NCBI GenBank assembly: GCA_008638375.1
Contig: CM018038.1
Span: 35,684,597-35,748,596 of the forward strand
DNA: 64,000 bases
Source of the DNA: Nyssa sinensis
Taxonomy: Eukaryota > Streptophyta > Magnoliopsida > Cornales > Nyssaceae
Direction: 5' to 3'
Positions 1 to 11,815 of the stretch are shown piece after piece (within the stretch, counting starts at the first letter, position 1; each line of letters starts with the position of its first letter). The notes beneath the pieces are model-generated. The model ran no database searches, was not told the DNA's origin, and saw only the letters and a list, made by a program, of their open reading frames with translations. The position numbers and the translations under genes are program-made.

Positions 1-3000
1 TCTGGCAGGAAGCATGTAGATAATATCATCTCTCATCACACTATTCTTAGTTTCAAATATTATGCCCAATATTCCTCCATATTTCTGCTACCACCTCTGG
101 CAATTCATCAGATCATTCGACATGGTAGCAGCAAGGATGAGTCAAACAGTTGTGAAATAACAGCTTAGTCCATGTGATGTCTGCAGAACTGATAGAATCA
201 AAACAACTTGTGACAAATGAACTTGACTCATAAGCACCCTTTTCAGAACATATCTACATTCACCAAAAATGTAGACAATGGCAGAAACAAAACCATCCAT
301 TTTCAAACTGTAATACTAACTACTTTAAAGTGCTAACTCTCAATACGCATGCCATCTTATGATCGTTTAAGTGACTCTGGCCTTGGAACACTCTTGAAAA
401 TAATATGATGATGATAAAAGAACATAAACAAATAACAGTTGCTAGTATCCAGACTCCAGATTGTACAGATACAGCATTCTGGGGATTCCAAAACAAAATC
501 GTTTCCAGTAGAAACACTTTTTTTAACACATCCTTGCATTAATACCCACAACTGCTAGCACCACTTTTCAAACACTAAAAAAAAAATCACATAAACTAGT
601 GTAGCTGAGTGAATGCTAACTTGATCTGTATCATGAAGTATGCAACTCTAGCAAAGCATCAAGTTGAATGAAATTCCCGCCATAGCTTCAAATATTTCCT
701 TACTGGTCACTGAGGATCCTTGGAAACAAGTTATGATGATTATATAACCTAAATATTCCGAAATACGAATGGCCATCAAACTGACTCTGATAAACTGAAA
801 CTTCTACAAGTGACTCAACATTACTTTAACTGCTTATTATAAAGAAAAGATAGGATCCACACAATTGTATTCACATAAAATTTCTAAAAGCAGCAACCAG
901 ATATATCCCAGTCACATTTTCCAGCAACATGCAGCAATCCTATCTTAGTTCTCCCAACTCGCTAGCAATAGTCTTCCCTAATAAGCAGTTCAAAGGTAAA
1001 ATCTCCCTTGTAAAGAACGAAAGGCAGGAACCCCAGTAATCAAGAACCAGCCAAGATAGCAGATTAGCATTTGTGGAAAACACAGCAAATATATAATTCT
1101 ACTTCCTCGGAAGCACTTGCATCTTCCTGGATGAAGTATCTGAACTTTCCCCTAACCTTGGGACCATCACGAACAATACATCTTGTGAAAACCAAAAATG
1201 CAAATTGGATTATGATTTATCACATGCTTTTTCAGCGAACAATCAGGCATTATGCATGTTACTTTGCTGCCATTTCATGTGATACTACAAAAACAACAAA
1301 CCATAATGATGTAGCAGGCTAGCAGCCTTGAAGAAGATCCCATACAGGTATTACAGCAAACAACAGCACTAAATAAACCATTTGGACATTCTAAGAAGAG
1401 AGGAGCATAATATGATTGATCACTTTTTGATCCGCATCCATGAAGCACCCAACAATGGCACGTTGTCAGTGAGAATTTTTTTGCACAGATCAGAAAACCT
1501 TCACCATCATATCACAGTTTAGCAAATCAACAATCACCTAAACATTGCATATTCAACTTCAACATGAAAGCAAACAAGGTTCTTCAAGTGGTTGATGAGC
1601 CATGTATGGCCATCGCCCAACGTTGGTCTTGCTTGTACAAAATGTTGGGAGGGGTAACTTGGGTACAGACCTAACCTTTGACATTAATTGCACAAAGTGA
1701 TTGTTCTCAAACTCGAACCCTCATTCTCACACTTAATATCCCATGCATTTTACGCCAAGAAATGACCCATATTGATGAGCCACGTATCTAGATCACATAT
1801 AGAGCAATGCGAACTCTTCAATTCCTTAGTCATAGAATCTAGAACATACTCGGTGAGTTGTGGAAAACAGTGGATTCTACAATTAAAAAAAGAAATGAAG
1901 GCTTCTTGATGTTTGCTACATCATGCAACTGTTGATTATTCAGCCTTTTCCCAGCAATGGACCACATCCAAAACCAAAGATGGGCTTCCCCTGCGGATTT
2001 CGGACCATGACTCTTTGTATGGTAAGGACTCTTTCAAATAAACATCAGGCGTCGTTAAGCAGTCATTTGACTCCAGCTGCCCTCAACTAAACCATGCCAT
2101 AATAATCTCTTTATGTAAATACTGGATACTTTTAGGAATGAGAATCGCAAAACAACCAACTGAATATAATATATAAGCACACAAGGCATTGAGCTTCAGC
2201 AACTCGATTCAATCCAACTGTACCAATAATTCCTCACAAAATCCATCTAAAGCATTTCAAAGATCAGAAACAGCATCACAGAAAAGACCACATACAAGTA
2301 AAGGCAATTAATATAATGAAGAGGCGAAAGAAGAAACAAACAAAAAATAACACATAAAACACTGAGAAGAAAAGAAGAATAATGCCAATATAAGTAATGA
2401 GAGTCGAGCTGGAAAAAAAATCTAAAATATGAAACACAAAGAAATATCATCAACTCAACAATAGTCACTTAATCGGCCGACAAGAAATATTTACCCTAGA
2501 GTTTATCTCTTTCTTACCTAGAAGGAAAAATGACACTTTCACAAAGTCATTGCCTCTCAAATTTGGGTAACAAATTATGTCAGCTATTTGACACGTCTAA
2601 TGTGACCGGAAAAGGGACAAATTTTCTTTTAAATATTGTCAACTGGGGGGGCCAGTGATTGTGCAGTGACAGCCACATAGTGGAAATAATGCCATAGGTC
2701 AGGTTTGTATCCATCTGTTCATCCCAACACTCCTCATCAATGGACTAGCACTAGGTAATAATCTTTAATAATGTCAATTGAAATGCTAAATGACACCTTG
2801 GTTGACATTCTGAAATTATTGCAGTGCATTAAAAAGTTGATTCTGGTAGTTGAGCTTTAACTGCCTACGTTTTATGTGTGAAGCGAATGATTGTTAACGT
2901 AAATGCCTGAGGACAAAAGGAAAGTGCAAGATGGATTTACCATCACAAAGTGAGAATTATGCTTTTCGTTTCTCTCTCTTTTTTTTTACAAGAGAGGTTT

Positions 3001-4311
3001 ATGCTTTTGACTCTATCTTAATACAAACATAGTAAAAATAAGGAACTATATACTGAAAATAAGTTAAAGATGCATGCAAACACTTCAAGATATTTCAGAA
3101 GCATACTTGCATGATTAAATGTAAAACCATTTTTTAGTATTTGTCAATTCGTATTTTTTTTGGGGGGGCTGGAGGGGTGGAGAGGGGGAGTGGAAAAAAT
3201 GGTCACAGAAGGCATGTGCTCACAAGCTATATAAAAGGGTATAAGGACACCTCTGACCAGATCCTGACTTATGCATGTATACCTAATTATACAGCCACTT
3301 CATTTTTAGCATGGCTAAGAATTCTAAAACTGCCTCACCCTAATATGAGCCACAAAACTGCCTATATATGACAATTGGAAAATAGTGCAACTCCTTCAGG
3401 AACACCAAGATGGTCAACATGATATAAAAATTTATACAACAAACTTAAAAATCATTGATGATAATGCAAATGGGTGCAAGGTAAGATTGATAACAGATAA
3501 CAAAAACTTATAAAAGAAAGAATAAAGGGAGTCCACCCATTTATATTCAACACTATACAACTCTAATCTCATTGCCAATAGGAAATTTGTGCATCATTAT
3601 AAAACACAATCATTGAATTTTAAGTGCCTATATGCACAAACACTAACCCTAAGCAGCTGCTTGAGAAACCTGATCCCTTATAAAGTCAAGAGTCGGTCTG
3701 GTTTCAAAGTTTCGCTATTAGGTAAGCCCCTTAAAGTGTTTTTAACTTACAACTACCAATTCACATTATTTAGAATTTAAGAGAAAATGATGATGAGCTG
3801 CATTCTTTTTTCTTTTTTAAAAGGATGATGAGCTGAATTCTCTTTACATCAAACAAAAAAAAATGTCCCAATCACACAGCCCATCTTCTAAGTATGAAAC
3901 AACCCCCAACATCTATAAGTGACCTGTAAGCTCGGGGAAGAAAACTCTACTTTGAGAGGACCCAATAGGTTTGCTTCTTTTTCTTCTCAAGACATGTCAA
4001 AATAACTAGCGTGCAAATCAAATAAAATCAAGGACTGTTGTTCTGGATAAAATCAAGGACTAGAGTAACAAAAAGAGAGAGAAAAATACTTGAGCAACTA
4101 CAAAAAATAACACAACCAACAGCCTCTTAGTCAAACTGAGTGATATGTAAAAGATTGTAAGCTGTGTGTGTGTAACGAATGCTCCGAATAAAGACACTGA
4201 AAAAATAAAACTAAACATTAAAAAAATACCTCAAATTTCCTATAACTTTCTTCTAAAAATTTGAAATGGATATGAAAATTAAATGAAAAAAAAAGATAGT
4301 AAAATAATAGC
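1..4311. other. Gene-poor DNA, possible RRM-gene intron or intergenic
   Basis: No coding exon is supported on either strand. The sequence is AT-rich with only short open frames lacking recognisable domains. It lies downstream of the minus-strand RRM exon at 6554-6441, so it could be a very long first coding intron of that gene or simply intergenic DNA. I looked for a minus-strand exon encoding the rest of the RRM (an RNP1 RGFGF-type motif) and saw none. A SINE-like relic lies at about 1640-1760; otherwise only homopolymer runs and weak simple repeats are visible. Confidence 0.5.
1640..1760 (-). repeat. tRNA-derived SINE-like relic
   Basis: Read on the minus strand, this stretch has a pol III B-box-like motif GGTTCGAGTTTGAG followed by a body that resembles the segment at 56800-56925: a CACTTTGTG-type block, then an AATGTCAAAGGTT-type block, then ACTCCTCC/ACCCCTCC. 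The two copies share order and spacing, which suggests one dispersed family. The A-box region is poor and no target duplication was found, so the ends are approximate. Confidence 0.4.
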
Positions 4312-4319
4312 CTCAAATG

Positions 4320-4847
4320 GAGAACCTCTGTATCTACTATGATGTTCGATGAAACATGGACATGTGTCAGACAAGGACACGCTCAAACACGTCCTGGACT
4401 CGTGATGGACACATGAAAAAAATGTCTCCAATTTTCCTAAATTTCGAACATGTTGTGGACACGATTGGACATTTTTTTTTCTGAATTTTTTTCCTATTTT
4501 TCTCTTATTCTTCTCCACTTATATATACACAAACGCGCACACACAAATATATATAGTAGTTAACAAATTTGTTTTGGAACTTGAATCCTGAAATTTAATG
4601 ATTAAATGAAGTACTTAAATTTTTTTTTAACAACTTTGTTATTTTGATATATTAATAATTATTTTGTGATTTGTGTTATTTTATACCAATTTTGATTAAA
4701 ATAATATTAGATTTTTATTATTTGATCATATAAAAATATATATAAAACCTCTCCCCGATGTATCCTTATCCTACTTTTTTTGAAAAATGTCGTGTCTACA
4801 TGTTCGTGTCGTATTCGTGTCCCATGTCCATGTTCGTATCTATGCTT
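4320..4847. mobile_element. hAT-type MITE
   Basis: The 528-bp segment is flanked by perfect 8-bp direct repeats CTCAAATG at 4312-4319 and 4848-4855, the target-site duplication length of hAT transposons. Subterminal sequence on both sides is rich in GTGTC/GACAC and CATGGACATG-type motifs in inverted orientation, as in plant non-autonomous hAT elements. The terminal inverted repeats themselves are degenerate. There is no transposase, so this is a MITE-like relic. Confidence 0.65.
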
Positions 4848-4855
4848 CTCAAATG

Positions 4856-5149
4856 ATGTTGCTTTGGAATAAAAATTCACATGACCATAAAAAACAATAA
4901 TATATTTATTGATGCAAAGACATGAAAGGGGGGGCAGTGCGGAGGGGGTTAAGGAAGAGGCTATTTATGAAATATTCAATAAATATTCCATAAAATAAAT
5001 AAGTGAGATAGCTGATTCTGGATTCATTTGAGTTGGCAGTTGGGAGTAAGGAGACAACCACTCGATGAGTGCTTTTTGGGAACCAGTAGAAAATTTTGGG
5101 GGAAAATGTCTCGGTTGAAATCAGCTTGTCATTAAAGAAATGACAGTCC
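4856..5149. other. Unassigned AT-rich spacer
   Basis: Nothing recognisable. A minus-strand open frame crosses this stretch but has no domain or codon pattern suggesting a gene. Confidence 0.4.
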
Positions 5150-5345
5150 ACCCAATATTTTTTTTGATAAGTAAAAGTAAGAAGTATATTAAAAGAGCCC
5201 AAGAAGGGCACCGAAGGCAAGAGCTCCAAGAAGATTACAAAGGTCTTAACAACCCCAAAAAATCCACAAAAGAGGAAACATTAACAAGGAAAGCCTCTTT
5301 GGCCCAAAAAATAAATAACGCAAAAACGCATCTTTGAAGAAGGGG
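5150..5345 (-). repeat. Possible LINE 3'-end relic (poly-T leader)
   Basis: A T-tract followed by TTGATAAGTAA and a purine-rich segment has the look of a reverse-oriented 3' end of a plant L1-type LINE (poly-A tail on the minus strand). A similar T-tract plus TTGATAAATAG occurs at about 51975. No reverse transcriptase coding is attached, so it would be a heavily 5'-truncated copy. No clear target duplication was found. Confidence 0.35.
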
Positions 5346-5559
5346 GCAGAAAGCCTCTCTGGCCATGTATATGGACACACACGGCATCCCCATATATGGA
5401 AGTTTTTCTCAATTTGATCTATGGTGTGCACAAGATTTAAATATTTGACTAACAAACTATATTGGACTGAATTGCCACTTGACTTGGTTCATCATTGACA
5501 CTTCAATGTTGATGCAATAAACAAAAACTAAAATCATGACCAGTTTCTTCTATTTCATG

Positions 5560-6060
5560 GATTTGATAGCATTTTGGCGTCCCTGGGACGTTGGTGCAAT
5601 GAATTACTGACAATGTGATCTTTTAGCTTGAATTCAAGGACACAATTGCCTGTGATTCCTAAGGAGAACCACACAAAGTAATCAATAATCAAGAACCATG
5701 TGACAATTCAGTTTCAGGGGCACGTTTGGCCAATTTCAAGTGATCTTTTTCATGGGCACAACTGCCCGTGCTTTTCCTAAGGAAAATGAAACAATGTAAT
5801 CAAGACCCATATGACATTTTGGATTCAGGGGCATGTTCTGCCAACTATTTAAAGAGGACGATGATGTAATTATGCCCCATTCCGCATGGATAAGAACACT
5901 ACATCAGGTTCACCAAAACGAGAATTCAATAATGTAGAAGTTCCATTTCTTTTACTTGAAACTTAAATTCAAGGGCATCTTTTCCCCCAAGTGGAATGGA
6001 ATAATGTGACCATGCCAACTTGCTAAATTATATCGTGAAAATTCAGTTAGAGGGCAATAG
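5560..6060. repeat. Degenerate tandem repeat, roughly 110-130 bp unit
   Basis: Several imperfect copies of a unit containing AATTCAAGGRCAC, a CCTAAGGARAA block, GTAATCAA, ATGTGACAATTCAG and RGGGGCACGTT follow one another, for example starting near 5630, 5750 and 5950. The copies are diverged and differ in length, so this is an old array. It sits just downstream of the RRM exon. Confidence 0.4.
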
Positions 6061-6380
6061 CCTATATATCTGACTTGCCAACATAATTTTTTTTTTCCCA
6101 ATTTCACATAAGCAAAGAAAAAACAAGTAAATCCCCCCATAACAACATGTTGTTCAGTTGTTGAGGAAGTTTTAGAATCTAAAAGAAAAATATAACATTT
6201 GAATGTTAAATCATTAACGACCTCCACTCAACTGAACCAAATATTTGACGCTAAGTTTTTCGGTTTCTCAAAAACCAAAACAACATCAAACATAGAGATC
6301 TGAATTTCCATTCTTTTCCTACATTTTCTGAGCAACCAAGCAGAGGGTAAACGTAAATCCATACATGAAGATTTGTAAAT

Positions 6381-6400
6381 ATATATATATATATATATAT
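6381..6400. repeat. AT microsatellite
   Basis: A perfect AT dinucleotide run about 40 bases beyond the splice donor of the RRM exon, inside the presumed intron. Confidence 0.85.
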
Positions 6401-6440
6401 GTTTTTGTAAAATTTTAAACAAAAATGGAGAAAAGCGAAC

Positions 6441-6554
6441 CTGAGAGTCGATAATTTTGCCAAAACGACTGAAGACGTCTTCGAGCTGACGCTCAGTGAC
6501 GTCCCACGACAACCCTCCCACAAATATGCGGTTCTCTTGTTCTTTCCCTGCCAT
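6441..6554 (-). CDS. First coding exon of RZ-1-like RRM RNA-binding protein (partial)
   Basis: The exon encodes 38 residues starting MAGKEQENR and containing the RNP2 motif IFVGGL and the context [14 protein letters not shown], typical of the N-terminal RRM of plant RZ-1-type glycine-rich RNA-binding proteins, which act in the nucleus in splicing-related roles. It ends in SQ at a CAG/GT splice donor (GT at 6440-6439) in phase 0, the point where the RRM is expected to continue. The ATG at 6554-6552 is the first in frame with the RRM in the presumed spliced leader; a longer open frame reaches 6608 but runs into the upstream intron. The rest of the RRM, with RNP1, zinc knuckle and Gly/Arg tail, is not visible down to base 1, so the gene continues outside the window across a very long intron or is a 5' fragment. 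Confidence 0.7.
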
Positions 6555-6830
6555 CTCTTCCCCTCTCTCGCTCTCCCACACAAATCCTAGAGTAAACAAT
6601 AACAACAAACATTCAGAAAAACAAATAACTGGAAGCTGAAAACCCTAGAGGCCATACGCTGAAAACAATCACGACAAAACCGTAATAAATGCAAAGCAGG
6701 AAAGAGAGGGCGAGCGCTTACCGTCGGTGGCGTTCTCTGTGTGTTTTGGGTTATGATACTCCCCGAGTCGAAATAGATCGTTAGTAAAACCCTAGAAAAC
6801 AGTGACCGGGATTGCACTTTATCTTTTGCG
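6555..6830 (-). promoter_or_regulatory. 5' leader of RRM gene with a likely 5'UTR intron
   Basis: Upstream of the RRM start codon, reading minus, a good donor CCGACG/GTAAGC (GT starting at 6721) and a T-rich acceptor ending TCTAG at 6587 delimit a likely intron of about 135 bp in the 5'UTR. The leader beyond 6722 carries the telo-box AAACCCTA (6787-6794 on the plus strand), common near the 5' ends of plant genes for RNA and translation functions. A retrotransposon LTR begins at 6856, so very little ancestral promoter remains next to this leader. Confidence 0.5.
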
Positions 6831-6855
6831 GTTGTACCTTTGAAATGGTAGTTGT

Positions 6856-7469
6856 TGTTATATTTTTTATATTATTGAAAGTTTCAAAATTTATTTTGAC
6901 TTCTTCCTGATTTTTTATTTTGTTGTTGATTTTATGATATGTTAGTTGTTGACTTGTTAATTATTTTAATGCTGATTTTTTGTCACATGTGATTAATTTT
7001 GTGGGATATTTTATTGGTGAAAGATATACAAAATGCCTATAAATAGAGGCCTATGTATTCTTTCACAAAACAACAACTAGAGTTCTTATTCTCTTTAATC
7101 CAATCTCTTCCATCCAACCTTTACGTATTTTTCATACTATCTTTGTGTGGGCAACTTTGATTCTAGACGGTTCATCATTCTCCCAGTGGGCGTGGACTCT
7201 GAGGAGATTAGCTGTGAGCAAAACCTGGGTTGTATCTTGGAGCTGTCTGTGACCATTAGAACCTTTACATAGGGAGGCACAACAGCTTTAGGGCAGTGAT
7301 TACACGCCTCACAGGCCAACTCACTCCAAACTTATTTTTCCTGTCATTGACGCATGTTAATTTAATTGTTTTATGTTATATGCATGAAATTTTGTTATTC
7401 TGTAATTTTATTCCATTATAATTCTTTTATTTTAGAACTCTTAAATAAAGTAATTAAATTTGACTAACA
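6856..7469 (+). repeat. Left LTR of the non-coding retrotransposon
   Basis: It is 614 bp, TGTTA...TAACA, matching 11197-11810 in length with scattered substitutions. It holds a TATA box and a pyrimidine-rich leader after it, as expected of a U3-R-U5 arrangement. Confidence 0.9.
7038..7046 (+). promoter_or_regulatory. TATA box of left LTR
   Basis: TATAAATAG followed about 30 bases on by CACAAAACAACAACTAG-type sequence, a typical plant pol II start region. It would drive transcription of the element, away from the RRM gene. Confidence 0.6.
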
Positions 7470-8001
7470 ATCTAAAGCTGTTGTATGTTTTATAAAAGAA
7501 TTATAGATTAATTAAAACACTAATTCATGTTTACATAGTATTTACAAATAAAATCGTGCATATATTATTTACATACATATAAATCTTATATATATATATA
7601 TATATAGTTCAACTTCTGCATGTTAAAAGTGAAAACCATAGAAGATAAGTTGCTGAATTTTCTCTCTACATTCCCTTTGACAAAATCTGCTTAATGGTTT
7701 GTGGAAAAAAAAAAAAAAAAAAACCATTCTCTTCTGTACAGTAGATTTGTATCTAATATATATTAAACATATATATATAAACTGTTACATACATATTTAA
7801 ACCACTACAATATATAAAGTGTTACATACACATATAAACCATTACATATATAAATTGTTACATACATATAAACATATATAAACCGTTAGATACATATATA
7901 TATATATATACTTATAGATTAACAGTGAAAAAAAAAAAAAAAAAAAAGGCAAACTGTATCAAATTATTTTTCCATTTTTTTATCTATATATATATATACA
8001 T

Positions 8002-8023
8002 ACAGATATATATATATATCTGT
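8002..8023. repeat. 22-nt perfect palindrome
   Basis: ACAGATATATA joined directly to its reverse complement. It lies in an AT-rich stretch of the retroelement interior with many TATA repeats and several A or T tracts; probably replication slippage rather than function. Confidence 0.6.
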
Positions 8024-8267
8024 CAATACATATTAATAATAATAATAGCAGTCATTGCTAAGGAAAGTCGTTGTTTTCCATTCGTGAGTTAATCACTACA
8101 CTATTCAGTATGTATGTTCCCAAAAATTCTGAAGTTTGAAAGATAGGAAAGCAATGATCTACTTTCAAGAGAAAACTAATTGGATATTAACAAGTTTCTA
8201 TCAAATCTTACTGCTTAGCATCGCTGGTCCTTTCTTAGCTATTCACTGACATTTACCTATTTACTAT

Positions 8268-8271
8268 TAAA

Positions 8272-8327
<56 letters not shown>
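8268..8327. repeat. AAT microsatellite
   Basis: About twenty AAT units, followed by ATATTATTATTAT that can fold back on it. It lies in the interior of the non-coding retrotransposon. Confidence 0.85.
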
Positions 8328-8330
<3 letters not shown>

Positions 8331-9888
8331 TATTATTATTATCTGTTTTCAATTTTATTTATTTATTATATGTATATATTTAATAGTGTTTCTTTTTTCT
8401 TTCTTAGTATACTACTGTAAAATTAATTGAAAGACTTTTTATAATTGTGAAATTGAACTTTAATAGTTTAATTGAATAACTTCTATTAAACAGAAATTTA
8501 CTTTATTAAGTCTCAATAAAATTAATTTTAAAATTTATAATAACAATTTTATTACTTATTTTGTAACATAGTGACTATATGAAACTATTTAGATTTTAGA
8601 TTTATTTTGTTTCTATATTATTTATTTCGATTTAGTGAAATCGAACCAAGTCGACATAACTATGATTTAAATTAAAATAAGCTGATATGAAATTAAAAGA
8701 ACAACACATTGTTAACAACGTCCTATAAGGAAGTAATACATTTCATATACTCATAACAGTTATAAATACTAAGGGATTATTTTTCAGTCGTTTGACTTGT
8801 AATCCGGGAATAAAGTACAGCTCACATTCCTTTTTCTATTATCAAAATTTGCCAACCATCAGGATAAATTGGTTTATGATACATTTATTTAATTTACAGT
8901 GTGATTATTTGATTACTTCTAATGTATTGATTAATAATGTAATTTTATAGCTATCAATTTGGGATTATTTAACAAAAATCCTAGTATCAACATGTTTTGT
9001 CTTGATGACAGTACAAAGTGATGATCCGAATGAAATTTATTATTGTGGTGTATACTGGTTTCCAGCATGGCAATCTTTGAATGAAGCCAAAATATTGTGG
9101 GATGCATCCATCTCTTTTCTTTGGCCTCTTTATTTATTTATTTTTTGAGACAGTGTGAGACATGTCCTATTTACATGAAAACATTATTTATTAGTTGTCA
9201 ATTTTTTAATAGATTTTAACTTTATTTCAAAATCTCAAGTGAATTATAAACATAAATGTGAAATTATCTTTAGTTATACTATTAGTCACTCCTCTACAAG
9301 TAATAATCATATGTAAACTAGGTATGAACGGTTCATATGGTGCAATCCCAACGCCATATTTATTTAAAAAAAAAATTATATATTTTTATATATTTAAAAA
9401 ATAATAATATTGACAGTGGGATAATTTACTTGTCTAATACCGTGTATGCAACTAGAGTATTATCTTTATTTTATTTTATTTTATTTTTTTCAAGTTTAAC
9501 TTGTCAATTTAAAAATTCACCATGTGAATATTTTGACAAGAGAGACATAAATTTAAAATCATTTGATAGAGTTTCTTTTGTTCAACATAGAATTAAATAA
9601 CATACACATACATTAAAATTTATGTAGAGAAACTTAAAATACTTGTGAACAAGAATGTAAGATGTATAAGTAAATTAAATATTATGTGATCTTAAAATAA
9701 TAGCTTGAAAAATATTTAAATACTTGAAAGTAATATATGATTTTGAATAAATATTTGGAGGAAAATAATTGACGTGATTATTATTTTTGAGTAATACATG
9801 TTTTGGGAAACTACAAAAAGAAAATTTATACATAATTTTTATGAGGGAGTGAAAGTGTATTAAAAATAAAATTAAAAATTTTAAAATA

Positions 9889-10240
9889 GTGGTTCTAATA
9901 AATTGAAGAGTACTAGTTATATTTATATTAAATTAAAGTAGTTCCTAGTAGCTAATAGACTATTGGCTACAACTTATATTTGTGGTTCCTTATAGTCAAG
10001 AGACCATTGACCACAATGAAATTAAGATATGAATCATTAAATAGTGGAGGAAAATATCTATTAAAATATTCTCAAATAATTTACAATAGTAGTTCCTAGT
10101 AAATGCAAGACTACTAGCCACATGAGTGGTTGTTCGTATTACTAAGAATACTGACCACTATTAAGCATATAGTTTTTAGTAGCAGGTTACTGGTCACATG
10201 ATATATGATTCCTAGTCGTAAGGCTATTAGCTATTAATAT
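9889..10240. repeat. Degenerate short tandem array of potential hairpins
   Basis: About seven imperfect units, some contiguous and some separated, each about 35-38 bp. They start GTGGTT, GTAGTT or ATAGTT plus CCTAGTA-type sequence and end ACTATTGGCYACA or GACCAC-type sequence, for example from 9938, 9980, 10089, 10127, 10165 and 10204. The starts and ends of a unit are partly complementary (GTGGT versus ACCAC), so single units could fold. They are non-coding and internal to the 614-bp-LTR element. Confidence 0.5.
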
Positions 10241-10499
10241 GAATAGTTTTGCTAGCTGGATGTTGCATGAAATTTATTTAATGATTCCAAAATACTTTAA
10301 TGTAGCCTATTGGACTATAGTTATATGATAAGTCCTTAAATCAATTGTAAAGAAAAATTATGGACCAATTTCATTTAAATAGGTCCATATTGCCTCGATT
10401 AAAATAAATTGACATATTTACATAATGAGCCCATATGAGAAATGGATCATATTTACTTGATGGATCCATATAATTATTGTCCCGATAAATTAAACAAAA

Positions 10500-11190
10500 T
10501 AAATATTTGTTGATCAATAATTGACCCGAGGGGTCTAACTAGGAGTGTAGTCCTAGATTTGTCGAGGGGGATGGGCTTAAGCTCACAAGGAAGTCACCTA
10601 GGAAAGTAACCCAACCTCTGTGATTGGAGACCCCATGAAGGAGGTTCAATGGATAGTAACAATTCATATTGCGTGACTTATATATCCAGCACTTTATATA
10701 AGGAGCTGTTTAATAAAATGCTCCTGCTCATCCCTATGGCAGTGTGCTGTGTTATGTGACATTTAGGAAGGGTTTACCCTAAATGAGCCCAAGGCATGAA
10801 CACTCTTGCGAGGTACAGGTCACATGTACCCTTGGAGGACTCACCTAAGTGAGAGCTGTCGTGAGGCCGCGACTGTGAGAACTGAGCTATTCTCTAGAAA
10901 CTCTCATGAAAATCAAGATCAAGTGCATGGCCTTTAATAGCACTAACCCGCGAACCATGTCTAATATCAGTACTGTGTGTGTGACTTGTTGAACTCTGAT
11001 TCAAAGGGTCTAGTTCAAGACTTAGTTCACTATGATCCTTCAGAAAGAGACTGTCAACACTAAGTGAGGTTCAAGTCCGGAAGACACCTACACCTATTAC
11101 ACAGTATAATAGTTGCCCAAACTTTCCTATATTTATTTATATGTAAATAATATATATGTTTTATGAGTTTTATAAATTTTGAAACTTGTG
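10500..11190 (+). other. Conserved-looking 3' non-coding interior of the retrotransposon
   Basis: This stretch is much less AT-rich than the rest of the interior and lacks open frames. It includes AAATGAGCCCAAGGCATGAA and a GAGGTACAGGTCACATG-type block, and ends in the polypurine tract. By position and composition it is the long 3' untranslated region between the lost pol gene and the 3' LTR, and is the best part for finding relatives. Confidence 0.5.
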
Positions 11191-11196
11191 GGGGAT
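11188..11196 (+). other. Polypurine tract
   Basis: GTGGGGGAT directly before the right LTR start TGTTA, the usual plus-strand primer position in LTR retrotransposons. Confidence 0.7.
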
Positions 11197-11810
11197 TGTT
11201 ATATTTTTTATATTATTGAAAGTTTCAAAATTTATTTTGACTTCTTCCTGATTTTTTATTTTGTTGCTGATTTTATGATATGTTAGTTGTTGACTTGTTA
11301 ATTATTTTAATGCTGATTTTTTGCCACATGTGATTGATTTTGTGGGATATTTTGTTGGTGAAAGATATACAAAATGCTTATAAATAGAGGCCTATGTATT
11401 CTTCCACAAAACAACAACTAGAGTTCTTATTCTCTTTAATCCAATCTCTTCCATCCAACCTTTACGTATTTTTCATACTATCTTTGTATGGGCAACTTTG
11501 ATTCTAGACGGTTCATCCTTCTCTCAGTGGGCGTGGACTCTGAGGAGATTAGCGGTGAGCAAAACCTGGGTTGTATCTTGGAGCTGTCTGTGACCATTAG
11601 AACCTTCACGTAGGGAGGCACAACAGCTTTAGGGCAGTGATTACACGCTTCACAGGCCAGCTCACTCCAAACTTATTTTTCCTGTCATTGACGCATGTGA
11701 ATTTAATTGTTTTATGTTATATGCATGAAATTTTGTTATTCTGTAATTTTATTCCATTATAATTCTTTTATTTTAGAACTCTTAAATAAAGTAATTAAAT
11801 TTGACTAACA
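11197..11810 (+). repeat. Right LTR of the non-coding retrotransposon
   Basis: It is 614 bp, identical in length to the left LTR with about 15 differences by eye. The TATA box TATAAATAG is conserved at 11379-11387, so this LTR could start transcription to the right into the copia relic. Confidence 0.9.
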
Positions 11811-11815
11811 GTTGT

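Larger units (their letters stand above)
6856..11810 (+). mobile_element. Non-autonomous LTR retrotransposon, 614-bp LTRs
   Basis: Two 614-bp direct repeats, each starting TGTTATA and ending CTAACA, bound a 3.7-kb interior. The target-site duplication is perfect: GTTGT at 6851-6855 and 11811-11815. A polypurine tract (GTGGGGGAT) immediately precedes the right LTR and sets plus orientation. By eye the LTRs differ at about 15 positions, mostly transitions, so the insertion is younger than the neighbouring gypsy element. The interior has no gag or pol coding and no recognisable tRNA-Met primer binding site after the left LTR, which starts its interior ATCTAAAGC. It would depend on proteins supplied in trans. 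It resembles large non-coding derivatives of plant retrotransposons, probably copia-related, but the family is not certain. Confidence 0.9.
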
